Assembly: GCF_014385005.1 (NCBI RefSeq)
Contig: NZ_JACRSZ010000016.1
Span: 16,328-80,327, forward strand
DNA: 64,000 bases
DNA from: Jingyaoa shaoxingensis
GTDB lineage: Bacteria > Bacillota > Clostridia > Lachnospirales > Lachnospiraceae
Direction: 5' to 3'
The translations under genes and the position numbers were made by a program. Below the pieces are notes generated by a model that was not told where the DNA came from, searched no databases, and was given only the letters and a program-made list of their open reading frames with translations. Shown piece after piece: positions 8,429 through 16,692 of this stretch (its first letter is position 1; each line of letters opens with the position of its first letter).

Positions 8429-10711
8429 TTACTCTTCTCCTGCTATGGCCATGGCAATCTTCTCTCCTGTCATCGGCAAATCTCTCATCCAGTGACCCGT
8501 TGCATTATAAATGGCATCTGCCAGTGCCGGTGCCGGTGTATTGATTACAATTTCCCCAATGGATTTTACTCCAAACGGTCCGGTCGGTTCAAAGCTTGGG
8601 CGGAATTCCACTCGCAGTTTTCCGTAATCCATTCTGGTCGGAATCTTATACTGCATCAAAGAATTGTTATATAACTGTCCTTTTTCGGAATACTGTATAT
8701 TCTCAAATAACGCCATACCGATTCCCTGTCCCAGACCGCCTTCCACCTGTACTCTTGCCAGGTTCGGGTTTACCACAGTTCCGCAGTCTACCACGGCCGC
8801 ATAATCCAGGATCTCTACATGACCGGTCTCTTTATCCAGTTCAATCTCTACCGCACCTGCCATATATGGAGGCGGTGATACCGGAGACGTATAGCTCTCT
8901 GTCACCTGAAGTGCATAGTCATTAGAACACTGTGCCTGATATCCGATCTCTTCGATGGTCACTGATTCACCTGTCTTCACATTCTTTGCCACATGGCCGT
9001 CATAATCCACATCCTCCAATTCACAGGACAGCATTCGTGCTGCCAGTGTGCGGATTCTCTTTTCCAGCTCTGTGCTGGCCCGTACTACTGCCTGACCGGT
9101 AATATAGGTGGTGCTGGATGCATAAGATCCTGAATCATAAGGTGAAAAGTCTGTATCTGCACCGGATACAAAGATTTCATCGGTGGTTACGTTCAAACAG
9201 TCTGCTGCCATCTGAGACAAAATGGTGTCACATCCGGTTCCCATATCTGCTGCTGCTATGGTTAATTTGTAACTTCCATCTTCATTTAACATAATGGTAG
9301 CGGATCCTACATCCACATGGGAAATACAAGAACCCTGCATGGCCATAGCGATTCCCACAGAACGTACCTTTCCATTCCCCATATCCTTACATGGGAACTT
9401 TTCTTTCCATCCGATCATCTCAGCCGCCCGCATCAGGCACTCATCCAAACGACATCCAGATGCTATCTCATTATCATAAGCCATCATGCACATACCCTGA
9501 CGTACCACATTTTTCATACGGATCTCTACCGGATCCATGCCAATCTTACCTGCCAGTTCATTGACTACAGATTCCAGGGCAAACACGCCCTGAGTGGCTC
9601 CGTAACCACGGTAAGCGCCCGCTGCACAGATATTGGTATATACCACATCAAAGGTATGACGGTACGCTTCCAGATTGGCTGTATACAGCGGAATGGACTT
9701 ATGCCCGGTCAGACCTGCCGTCGTCGGTCCATGATCGCCATAGGCACCTGTATTGGAAAGGTTATAGACTTCAATGGCACGGATAGTTCCATCGTTATTG
9801 GCGCCCACCTTTACGGTCACTTCCATCTCATGACGCGGGGAACCGGCAATCTGGCTTTCCTCTCTTGAATAAAGCAGCTTGGACGGCTTCTTTGTCATCC
9901 AAGTCACAAATGCCGGATAAATCTCTGACACTACGGTCTGCTTTGCTCCAAATCCCCCTCCGATACGCGGTTTCATGGAACGTACCTTGGACTTTGGAAT
10001 ACCAAGAGCCGCAGCAATGATTCTTCTTACATGGAAAACGATCTGGGTAGAACTTAAAATAACCAGTCTTCCATAAGTATCAATATAACAACAGGTCCGG
10101 AATGTCTCCATCATGGCCTGATTTACTGCCGGTACATGAAAAGTACGTTCCAATGTAAGATCACAGTCCGCAAAGACCTTCTCTACATCCCCTTTTTCAT
10201 CTTCCATATGCGCGCACAGATTTCTGTGATTATCTGCCCCTACCGGGAACATCGACTTCCAGTTATCCTCTGGATGTACCAGTATCGGGTTATCCTTTGC
10301 AGTATGGTAATCCAACACTGCCGGAAGTACTTTGTATTTTACCTTAATGCGCTTCATGGCAAGGTCTACACATTTTTCATCTTCTCCTGCCACGATTGCC
10401 ACTGCATCTCCCACAAATCGGACATGCTGATCCAGAATCAATCGGTCATAAGGGCTCCATTCCGGATAGGTCTGCCCAGCCTGAGCAAACCGGTTCTTCG
10501 GCACATCCTTCCAGGTATAGATGGCTTCAATACCCGGTACCTTCAGGGCACCGGCAAGGTTTACTTCTTCTATTAACGCATTGGCATGGGGACTTCTGAG
10601 CACTTTGACAATCAGACACTCCTTTGGTGCCAGATCATCCATATAGACTGGTTTTCCGGTCACCAGTGCCATAGCATCTTTTTTTCGTATTGGCTGTCCT
10701 ACTTCGCCCAT
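8429..10711 (-). CDS. xdhA: Molybdenum hydroxylase (xanthine dehydrogenase-type), molybdopterin subunit
   Basis: The 760-residue catalytic subunit of a xanthine-oxidase family enzyme. It begins VGQPIRKKDAMALVTGKPVY, contains PRIGGGFGAKQ and GAYRGYGATQG (molybdopterin contacts) and ends with GPFGVKSIGE, where the Glu is the catalytic base in this family. Length is normal for the separated Mo subunit. Overlap with the 2Fe-2S gene (13 nt) and adjacency to a FAD gene give the standard three-subunit enzyme. The neighbouring NCS2 permease favours xanthine/hypoxanthine, but nicotinate or other N-heterocycles are not excluded. YqeB/YqeC imply a labile selenium ligand on Mo. Confidence 0.9.
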   Translation of the reverse strand: MGEVGQPIRKKDAMALVTGKPVYMDDLAPKECLIVKVLRSPHANALIEEVNLAGALKVPGIEAIYTWKDVPKNRFAQAGQTYPEWSPYDRLILDQHVRFVGDAVAIVAGEDEKCVDLAMKRIKVKYKVLPAVLDYHTAKDNPILVHPEDNWKSMFPVGADNHRNLCAHMEDEKGDVEKVFADCDLTLERTFHVPAVNQAMMETFRTCCYIDTYGRLVILSSTQIVFHVRRIIAAALGIPKSKVRSMKPRIGGGFGAKQTVVSEIYPAFVTWMTKKPSKLLYSREESQIAGSPRHEMEVTVKVGANNDGTIRAIEVYNLSNTGAYGDHGPTTAGLTGHKSIPLYTANLEAYRHTFDVVYTNICAAGAYRGYGATQGVFALESVVNELAGKIGMDPVEIRMKNVVRQGMCMMAYDNEIASGCRLDECLMRAAEMIGWKEKFPCKDMGNGKVRSVGIAMAMQGSCISHVDVGSATIMLNEDGSYKLTIAAADMGTGCDTILSQMAADCLNVTTDEIFVSGADTDFSPYDSGSYASSTTYITGQAVVRASTELEKRIRTLAARMLSCELEDVDYDGHVAKNVKTGESVTIEEIGYQAQCSNDYALQVTESYTSPVSPPPYMAGAVEIELDKETGHVEILDYAAVVDCGTVVNPNLARVQVEGGLGQGIGMALFENIQYSEKGQLYNNSLMQYKIPTRMDYGKLRVEFRPSFEPTGPFGVKSIGEIVINTPAPALADAIYNATGHWMRDLPMTGEKIAMAIAGEE

Positions 10712-11175
10712 GATGCCCCTCCTTCTTTTTTATATTTTATAAATTCATGAATGCCACGAAGCTGCCCTTCGTATCCGGAACAACGGCATAAATTGCCAGC
10801 CAGATAACGTTTAATCTCTTCATCTGTCGGCTCCGATGTTTCCCGGAACAAAGCAATGGCATTCATAATCATGCCTGGGTTGCAGAAACCACACTGCTCT
10901 GCACCCTGATCGGCAATAAAACGGCCGAATTCTTCCGCCTCCTTCTGCAGTCCTTCCAGAGTCTCCACCTTCTGTCCGTCTGCTCTTGCTGCCAGCACCG
11001 CACAGGAAAGGACTGGTTTGTCATTTAAAAATACCGTACACAGTCCACAGTTCGTGGTCTCACATCCACACTTTACACTATAGCAGCCATGCTCTCTGAC
11101 AAACTGATACAGGGTCATATCTGCACTGATGTCTTCGATTATCTTTTTTCCATTTAAGGTAATGGTTACAATCAT
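10699..11175 (-). CDS. xdhC: Molybdenum hydroxylase, 2Fe-2S subunit
   Basis: The iron-sulfur electron-transfer subunit, 158 residues from the chosen start. Two cluster motifs are complete: CGCETTNCGLC with a later Cys in PVLSC (plant-ferredoxin type), and QCGFCNPGM with NLCRCSGY (helical type). The ATG at 11175 (MIVTITLNGKK) is preferred because AAAGGAG lies about 10 nt upstream; a TTG three codons earlier is almost on top of this site. It directly follows the FAD subunit and overlaps the Mo subunit. The symbol follows the E. coli subunit naming and is unrelated to the XdhC maturation factor at 6028. Confidence 0.92.
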   Translation of the reverse strand: MIVTITLNGKKIIEDISADMTLYQFVREHGCYSVKCGCETTNCGLCTVFLNDKPVLSCAVLAARADGQKVETLEGLQKEAEEFGRFIADQGAEQCGFCNPGMIMNAIALFRETSEPTDEEIKRYLAGNLCRCSGYEGQLRGIHEFIKYKKEGGASWAK

Positions 11176-11176
11176 A

Positions 11177-11944
11177 CTATACAAGCTCCTTTCCCTGTAT
11201 CTCTTCTGCTGCCCTCTTTAACAGGACACTCGCCAGATGCTTCCGATACTCTGCAGAAGCACGCATATTGCTTCCATATGCAAAAGAATCTGCCAAAGCT
11301 TTCAACGTATTCTTTTCCATATCTGTGACAATTCGCACTTCTGCTCTCTGCGGTCTGGCGCCGACAGCTGCTTTCACACCATTTTCTGCCTGCGCCATTG
11401 CCACAGCCAGTACCGGGAAATCGGTCTTCGTGTTACGATACGACTGGTAAGCATAATGTCCCTTTGTCTTTTTTACAATGACTCTTACCAGAATATCATT
11501 ATCCCGTTTTCCGGATGCAAATTCTGCCAGAGGGCATACCCCTCCTCTATAGAGCTCCACGTAAGTATCCAACACCAGAAAGGCGGTCAATACATCTGAA
11601 AAACCAAATCTCCCAAACAGACTGCCTCCAATAGTTGCCGAATTTCGGAACTGTACTCCAACAATATCTTCCACAGATCTGCGGATCAGACCTTCAAAAC
11701 AGGTATTTAATCCTGTATGAAGTTCCAGTTCACGTAAAGTCACCATACAGCCTATGGAAAATTCTTCTTCCGTCTCTTCAATCTTATCCAGTCCAAGACC
11801 AGACAGATCAATAGCCTTCTGAATCTGAATGTTGCTCATACGCATCCAGAGCATCCCGCCCAAAATTCGGTTAGTTCTTTTCTGGTTCAGTTCATAGGCT
11901 TCTTCCAGACTCTGTGGTCTGACAATTTCTTTTATCTTTAACAT
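11177..11944 (-). CDS. xdhB: Molybdenum hydroxylase, FAD-binding subunit
   Basis: The FAD subunit passing electrons from the 2Fe-2S centres onward; 255 residues. The start at 11944 (MLKIKEIVRPQSLEEAYEL) has CTGGAGAG upstream and matches the family; a longer frame to 12004 would overlap the permease and adds non-family residues. FAD contacts are seen in RILGGMLWMRM, a modified form of the usual GGT motif, and in VGVQFRNSATIGGSL. The C-terminal CO dehydrogenase flavoprotein region is present but short. It lies 34 bp after the permease gene. Confidence 0.9.
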   Translation of the reverse strand: MLKIKEIVRPQSLEEAYELNQKRTNRILGGMLWMRMSNIQIQKAIDLSGLGLDKIEETEEEFSIGCMVTLRELELHTGLNTCFEGLIRRSVEDIVGVQFRNSATIGGSLFGRFGFSDVLTAFLVLDTYVELYRGGVCPLAEFASGKRDNDILVRVIVKKTKGHYAYQSYRNTKTDFPVLAVAMAQAENGVKAAVGARPQRAEVRIVTDMEKNTLKALADSFAYGSNMRASAEYRKHLASVLLKRAAEEIQGKELV

Positions 11945-11978
11945 CACTGCTCTCCAGTCATTTTTACTTATAACGAAC

Positions 11979-13373
11979 CTATGCTTCTTCCTTTGGAAGC
12001 ACAATATTTAATACCATAGCTACCAGAGCTGCCGGTACGATTCCGGATCCGCCGAAAATCAGCTGAACGGACTGTGGCAGTCCTGCCAGCACACCGCTGT
12101 TAGAGCCAAATCCATAACCAAGTCCCAGTGCTACTGATACGATGGTGATGTCTCTTGCAGTCATTTTCTCTCTTGTAATCAGCTGAATACCGCTGACTAC
12201 GATGGATGAGAACATCATCACTGCTGCGCCGCCCAGTACGCTCTGTGGCATAATGGAAATCAGGGCAGACAGCTTTGGAAACAGTCCGCAGAGAATCAGG
12301 AAAACGGCTCCTGTAGCCAGCGCGAAACGGTTTACAATCTTTGTCATCGTTACCAGTCCTACATTCTGGCTGAATGAGGTATTTGGCAATACTCCAAATA
12401 ACGCAGCCAGTGAGGATCCAATACCATCACATACCACACCACCAGAAAGCTCTGTGTCGGTAGCTTCTCGATCCATACCACCTTCGATGACACCTGAGAT
12501 ATCTCCTACCGTCTCTACTGCAGTTACTACGAACATAATCAAAACTGGTAAGATTGCTCTTGCATCAAATACAATCTTTACCGGCATCAGTTTTGGCACT
12601 GCAAACCAACTGGCATCTGCTACCTTGCTCCAGTTCAGTACCCACGCCTTGGTGTATTCCACACCTTCTGCGTCGATTCCTGTCGTTGGAAGTACTGCCG
12701 CCATAATCGCAGCCACTACATATCCGACAATAATACCGATCAGTACAGAAGATGCGCTGGTCATTCCTTTAGTTCCATGCTTTAATGCAATAATTACAAT
12801 CAAGACAATAGCACCCAGAATCAGGTTCTCTGCAGAACCATAATCTTTTGCGGCACTTCCGCCCCCAAAGGATCCCACACCTACAGAAATCAGTGACAGA
12901 CCTATGGACAACACAACGGTTCCTGTCACTACCGGTGGGAAAAACTTACGTAAAGGCTTAATCATAAATCCAAGTACACCCTCAAATAATCCACCTATCA
13001 GAGAAGCTCCCATGATGGCACCGTATGCCAGCACACCGCCTCCCATAACGGATGCCACACTGTTACAGACACCGATAAATCCGGAACTGGTTCCCATAAT
13101 GATTGGCACCTTGCCGCCTACCGGTCCGATAGCAAATAACTGAATTAATGTTACAATTCCTGCAATCAGCATGGCATTTTGCAGTAAGGTAATCTGCACA
13201 TCTGCAAATTCTGTTCCTGATCCAATTCCACATGCTCCCGTGATAATCAGGATCGGAGTAAGATTTCCCACAAACATGGCAAGTACATGCTGCAGTCCCA
13301 GGGGTATGGCCTTTTTCAATGACAGCTTCCCGTAAAAATCGTACTCTGGTCCTTTGTTTTCCAACTGACTCAT
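11979..13373 (-). CDS. NCS2 xanthine/uracil-type permease
   Basis: A nucleobase:cation symporter of about 464 residues with 12-14 hydrophobic segments. The start at 13373 (MSQLENKGPEYDFYGKLSL) follows AGAGGAG at normal spacing; the frame extends 29 codons further up without a ribosome site. Family features: GLQHVLAMFVGNLTPILI in the first segment, then VETVGDISGVIEGG and NTSFSQNVGLVTMTKIVNR in the carrier core. As first gene of the hydroxylase operon it probably imports xanthine, hypoxanthine or urate as substrate. No purine riboswitch is seen; fewer than 130 bp separate it from the divergent glycosidase. Confidence 0.9.
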   Translation of the reverse strand: MSQLENKGPEYDFYGKLSLKKAIPLGLQHVLAMFVGNLTPILIITGACGIGSGTEFADVQITLLQNAMLIAGIVTLIQLFAIGPVGGKVPIIMGTSSGFIGVCNSVASVMGGGVLAYGAIMGASLIGGLFEGVLGFMIKPLRKFFPPVVTGTVVLSIGLSLISVGVGSFGGGSAAKDYGSAENLILGAIVLIVIIALKHGTKGMTSASSVLIGIIVGYVVAAIMAAVLPTTGIDAEGVEYTKAWVLNWSKVADASWFAVPKLMPVKIVFDARAILPVLIMFVVTAVETVGDISGVIEGGMDREATDTELSGGVVCDGIGSSLAALFGVLPNTSFSQNVGLVTMTKIVNRFALATGAVFLILCGLFPKLSALISIMPQSVLGGAAVMMFSSIVVSGIQLITREKMTARDITIVSVALGLGYGFGSNSGVLAGLPQSVQLIFGGSGIVPAALVAMVLNIVLPKEEA

Positions 13374-13501
13374 TTTCTTCTCTCCTCTTTTGCATTGTTT
13401 TCCATTTTTTATTATAGAGTAGTTCTTGACAAAAGTATAGAATTTTTTGCGAAAAAACATTATAATAGAAAAAGAATTTGTTTTTTGGAGGTATTATTAT
13501 T

Positions 13502-15346
13502 ATGGCATGGTACGATGAAGCTGTTTTTTATCATATATACCCACTGGGTCTGACAGGAGCGCCGAAGCAGAATGCTTATGAGAAGCCGGTTCACCGGCTG
13601 AACACCCTTCTTCCCTGGATCACTCATATCCACAATCTTGGATGTAATGCTCTGTATATCGGGCCACTGTTTGAATCTGTAGGACATGGTTACGAAACAA
13701 CCGATTATAAGAAGCTGGACAGTCGTCTGGGTACGAATGAAGACTTAACTGATTTTGTAAAAGAATGTCACCGTCAGGGTATCCGGGTCATTCTGGATGG
13801 CGTATTCAATCACACCGGACGCGATTTTTTTGCATTTAAAGATATTCAGAAGAACCGTGAAAGTTCTCGCTACCGCGACTGGTACTGCAATGTGAATTTC
13901 TATGGCAACAATGAGTATAACGATGGTTTTTCCTACGAGAACTGGGGTGGCTACAACCTTCTGGTAAAGCTGAATCAGCGTAATCCAGAGGTCAAAGATT
14001 ATATCTGTGATGTAATTCGTTTCTGGGTGAAAGCATTCGATATTGACGGTATCCGTCTGGATGCTGCAGACGTTCTGGATTTTGATTTCATGAAGGCTCT
14101 TCGTCAGACTGCCAATGAAGTGAAGCCAGAGTTTTGGCTGATGGGTGAGGTCATTCACGGAGATTATATCCGCTGGGTCAATGAAGGAACCCTGCATTCC
14201 GTTACCAACTATCACTTGCATAAAGCCCTGTATTCCGGACATAACGATCACAATTACTTTGAAATCGCGCATACCGTAAAACGCCTCTATGAAATGGGTG
14301 GTAACCGTCCGGATGGACTGAAGCTGTATAATTTTGTGGACAACCATGACGTAGAACGTATCTACACCAAGCTGAATAATAAAGCACATTTTGCACCGGT
14401 GCATATCCTGATGTATACCCTTCCGGGTGTTCCTTCTATCTATTATGGTTCCGAATTCGGTATAGAAGGCAAGAAGGAATACGGCTCTGACGATTCTCTC
14501 CGTCCACAGCTGAATCTGAATGATTATAAAGATGCCATTACTTCCAACCCATGTACTACACTGATCGCTGCATTAGGAAAAGTACGCGCAGCTGTTCCTG
14601 CACTTTCCTATGGCGACTATCAGCAGCGTGTACTGACCAACCGCCAGTATGCATTCACCAGAAGCTGGAATGGATGTACTGTGGCTGTCACTGTCAACAA
14701 CGATGACAACGAAGCTGATTTCTGGGTACCGGTAGACAGCAGTGAAACCTATGTCGGTGCTCTGACTGGTGCGAAAGTGCTGCCGGAAAGTGGACAGATT
14801 CATGTCACCGTTGGTGGAAACTTCGGAGAAATCTGGGCTCCTGAATCTGCACTGAATGGTGAACAAGTTACAGTTTCTGTAGAGACGACTGTATCAAAAG
14901 AGGAAACAATGAAAGACACTGCCGGAAAGGTAAAGACAACTGCTGCGGATAACATTGATCTAGCAACGGATGCTGTAAAAGAATCTACTGAGACGGCTGA
15001 TCCGAATGAGGTGAAACGTACTACGCCTTCACTGGAAAATACGATTACAGGACCTGCTGATAACGCTGATGCGACACCAGTAACCTCTGCTGCTGAAATT
15101 TTATCGGAAATTCCTGACGAAGCAGCCGATTCTGTAAAACCGGAAAGTTCAAGTAATCCTGAAATCAAAGCCGAAAAAGTTCTTGATCTGAACAAACCTT
15201 ACGAGGAAATGTCCGTAGAAGAACTCCAGGCTGCTATTCTGGAAAAACTGGCGAAGAACGGTCCTGTTACCGACCAGATGCGCAGAGATGTAGCAGAAAA
15301 TATTTATCCTAATTCCCTGCTGAACTGGGTAAAGAGTTTCCGTTAG
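13502..15346 (+). CDS. GH13 alpha-amylase family glycosidase with unusual C-terminal tail
   Basis: A cytoplasmic-looking (no signal peptide) glycoside hydrolase family 13 enzyme of 614 residues, start MAWYDEAVFYHIYPLG with GGAGG nine bases upstream; an upstream ATG at 13478 lacks a site. The barrel carries DGVFNHTG, the nucleophile Asp in GIRLDAADV, the acid/base Glu in WLMGEVI and the third carboxylate in FVDNHDVERI. Roughly residues 1-450 cover barrel and beta domain. The last 150 residues are rich in Thr, Ala, Glu and Ser, then end in a charged segment (MSVEELQAAILEKL) that is not part of GH13. The substrate is probably an alpha-glucan or oligosaccharide. Transcribed away from the permease. 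Confidence 0.9.
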   Translation: MAWYDEAVFYHIYPLGLTGAPKQNAYEKPVHRLNTLLPWITHIHNLGCNALYIGPLFESVGHGYETTDYKKLDSRLGTNEDLTDFVKECHRQGIRVILDGVFNHTGRDFFAFKDIQKNRESSRYRDWYCNVNFYGNNEYNDGFSYENWGGYNLLVKLNQRNPEVKDYICDVIRFWVKAFDIDGIRLDAADVLDFDFMKALRQTANEVKPEFWLMGEVIHGDYIRWVNEGTLHSVTNYHLHKALYSGHNDHNYFEIAHTVKRLYEMGGNRPDGLKLYNFVDNHDVERIYTKLNNKAHFAPVHILMYTLPGVPSIYYGSEFGIEGKKEYGSDDSLRPQLNLNDYKDAITSNPCTTLIAALGKVRAAVPALSYGDYQQRVLTNRQYAFTRSWNGCTVAVTVNNDDNEADFWVPVDSSETYVGALTGAKVLPESGQIHVTVGGNFGEIWAPESALNGEQVTVSVETTVSKEETMKDTAGKVKTTAADNIDLATDAVKESTETADPNEVKRTTPSLENTITGPADNADATPVTSAAEILSEIPDEAADSVKPESSSNPEIKAEKVLDLNKPYEEMSVEELQAAILEKLAKNGPVTDQMRRDVAENIYPNSLLNWVKSFR

Positions 15347-15366
15347 ATATTTTCATCAAATTTTAA

Positions 15367-15407
15367 AAGGTGTAAGGTCTTTAAATTCAATAAAGACTTT
15401 ACACCTT
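15367..15407. terminator. Hairpin after GH13 gene, likely bidirectional terminator
   Basis: AAGGTGTAAGGTCTTTA pairs with TAAAGACTTTACACCTT (16 of 17 positions). It sits between the convergent GH13 gene and the 349-codon unknown gene; the T-run is better on the minus strand. The right arm recurs at 16663-16680. Confidence 0.7.
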
Positions 15408-15511
15408 AGATATTGTTATTCAGTTATTTTATTCTCTCTACAAAGTAATATCTTCAACCGATACCCCCAGCGAAGACAGTTTTGCAATATGAGAGATCTT
15501 TTATATTGTCT

Positions 15512-16561
15512 CTATCTGAGGCTTATGGAAGAAAACAGATCTCTGGCATATGCTCTTGCAGTTTCTTCATTCGAACTGTATACGCTGAACTGCACAATTT
15601 CATCATCAACTGCCGGAAATGCGAAGGATATCTCCGTACCATTTTGTGCTTCAAATGCAACACCTGTAACTCCATTTGCATCTGCATAGTACGGCTGATA
15701 TCCGTTTTCCAGTAAATACTCATAGATCCCTTCTTCTGTAGGTTCATAGGACTGATACCCGGCATAAATTGTGATACTTGCATCTTCACAATAATATTGT
15801 CTGTTTATGCCACTGGAAATCGTTTCATTAGTTTCCTGAGTCCTGTTCCAGTATACCGGCAGATATGCCTCACATCCAAAACCAGTATTAATCCATTCAC
15901 CGTCATACACATAATTCATGTCATTCTTATCGTATCTGATTCTGTCAACATCATCCCCGCTTTCAGATGATGGGGTAAAATCGCTGTCACTAAGAAGTTC
16001 CCATTGAATGGAAAGATTCTTCAATTCTTTATAAGATGCTACAATATCATCGTATTCTGATCTTGATATTTCATTTGATTCATCCGGCTCACTTCCTCTG
16101 TAACAATCCCCCATTCCCATATAAAACATTTCATCCAGCAGGGTTCCCTCGGCCATTCCAGGATTCAATTGAAAGAACAGGTCTCCACCTGCAGACAGTC
16201 CTCCACTGGTCCAGTGACATCTCATAATATTTCCATCACAGAAAGAATAGTCGCTAAACGATTTTTCCTGTGAAGCATCCAGACGATCAACGTCAGTTCC
16301 ATCCGTACCATAAACAGCCTTAATCTGATACTTTTCTGCCTGCTGCTCTGTTGCTTCATACCGAACCGCAATCAGCAATTCTGGAAGTCCGTCATCGCAG
16401 AAGTCATATTCTGCATAATAAATATCCTCCCCACGATAAAATGTAAAGTACGGGTCAAAAGTACTTTGCACATATGTGTATTCACTCATATTTTCAAAAT
16501 TTTCCTCTAACGCTTCCTGGTATTCCTGTAAAACCGGTTTATATGCATCACACACAACCAT
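15512..16561 (-). CDS. Hypothetical protein, acidic, 349 residues
   Basis: I do not recognise the family. The product is acidic (rich in Asp, Glu, Tyr, Ser), lacks a clear signal peptide or membrane segment, and starts MVVCDAYKPVLQEYQEALE. The middle resembles calcium-independent lipoprotein-type beta domains only loosely (YAEYDFCDDGLPELLIAVRY). The C-terminus (ITIYAGYQSYEPTEEGIYE, then AGKT-free) could be a small alpha/beta repeat. It stands alone: convergent with the GH13 gene and separated from the YfhO gene by a hairpin sharing 18 identical bases with the one downstream, so it forms its own transcription unit. AGGAGAAGAAAAG precedes the ATG. Possibly a horizontally gained accessory gene. 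Confidence 0.6.
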   Translation of the reverse strand: MVVCDAYKPVLQEYQEALEENFENMSEYTYVQSTFDPYFTFYRGEDIYYAEYDFCDDGLPELLIAVRYEATEQQAEKYQIKAVYGTDGTDVDRLDASQEKSFSDYSFCDGNIMRCHWTSGGLSAGGDLFFQLNPGMAEGTLLDEMFYMGMGDCYRGSEPDESNEISRSEYDDIVASYKELKNLSIQWELLSDSDFTPSSESGDDVDRIRYDKNDMNYVYDGEWINTGFGCEAYLPVYWNRTQETNETISSGINRQYYCEDASITIYAGYQSYEPTEEGIYEYLLENGYQPYYADANGVTGVAFEAQNGTEISFAFPAVDDEIVQFSVYSSNEETARAYARDLFSSISLR

Positions 16562-16641
16562 ATCTTTTCTTCTCCTTTGTATTGCTTTATTTCATAATAT
16601 CTCACTCTGCGTACTTGTCAATATGCCCATACTGAGAAAAA

Positions 16642-16676
16642 GTGCAAAGCCTTTACTTTCCATAAAGACTTTACAC
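16642..16676 (-). terminator. Terminator of the rlu-ligA-cls-yfhO unit
   Basis: On the minus strand GTGTAAAGTCTTTA pairs with TAAAGGCTTTGCAC (two G-U pairs), followed by TTTTTCT. It is placed 17 bp after the YfhO stop. Confidence 0.8.
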
Positions 16677-16692
16677 CTTAGTTACTTACAGG

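Noticed and set aside
13374-13500. Purine riboswitch ahead of the xanthine-type permease
   Set aside because: The space to the divergent gene is under 130 bp and no purine-aptamer loop motifs are seen.
15367-16680. CRISPR-like repeats from the paired hairpins
   Set aside because: Only two copies, 1.27 kb apart, with a gene between; they behave as terminators.
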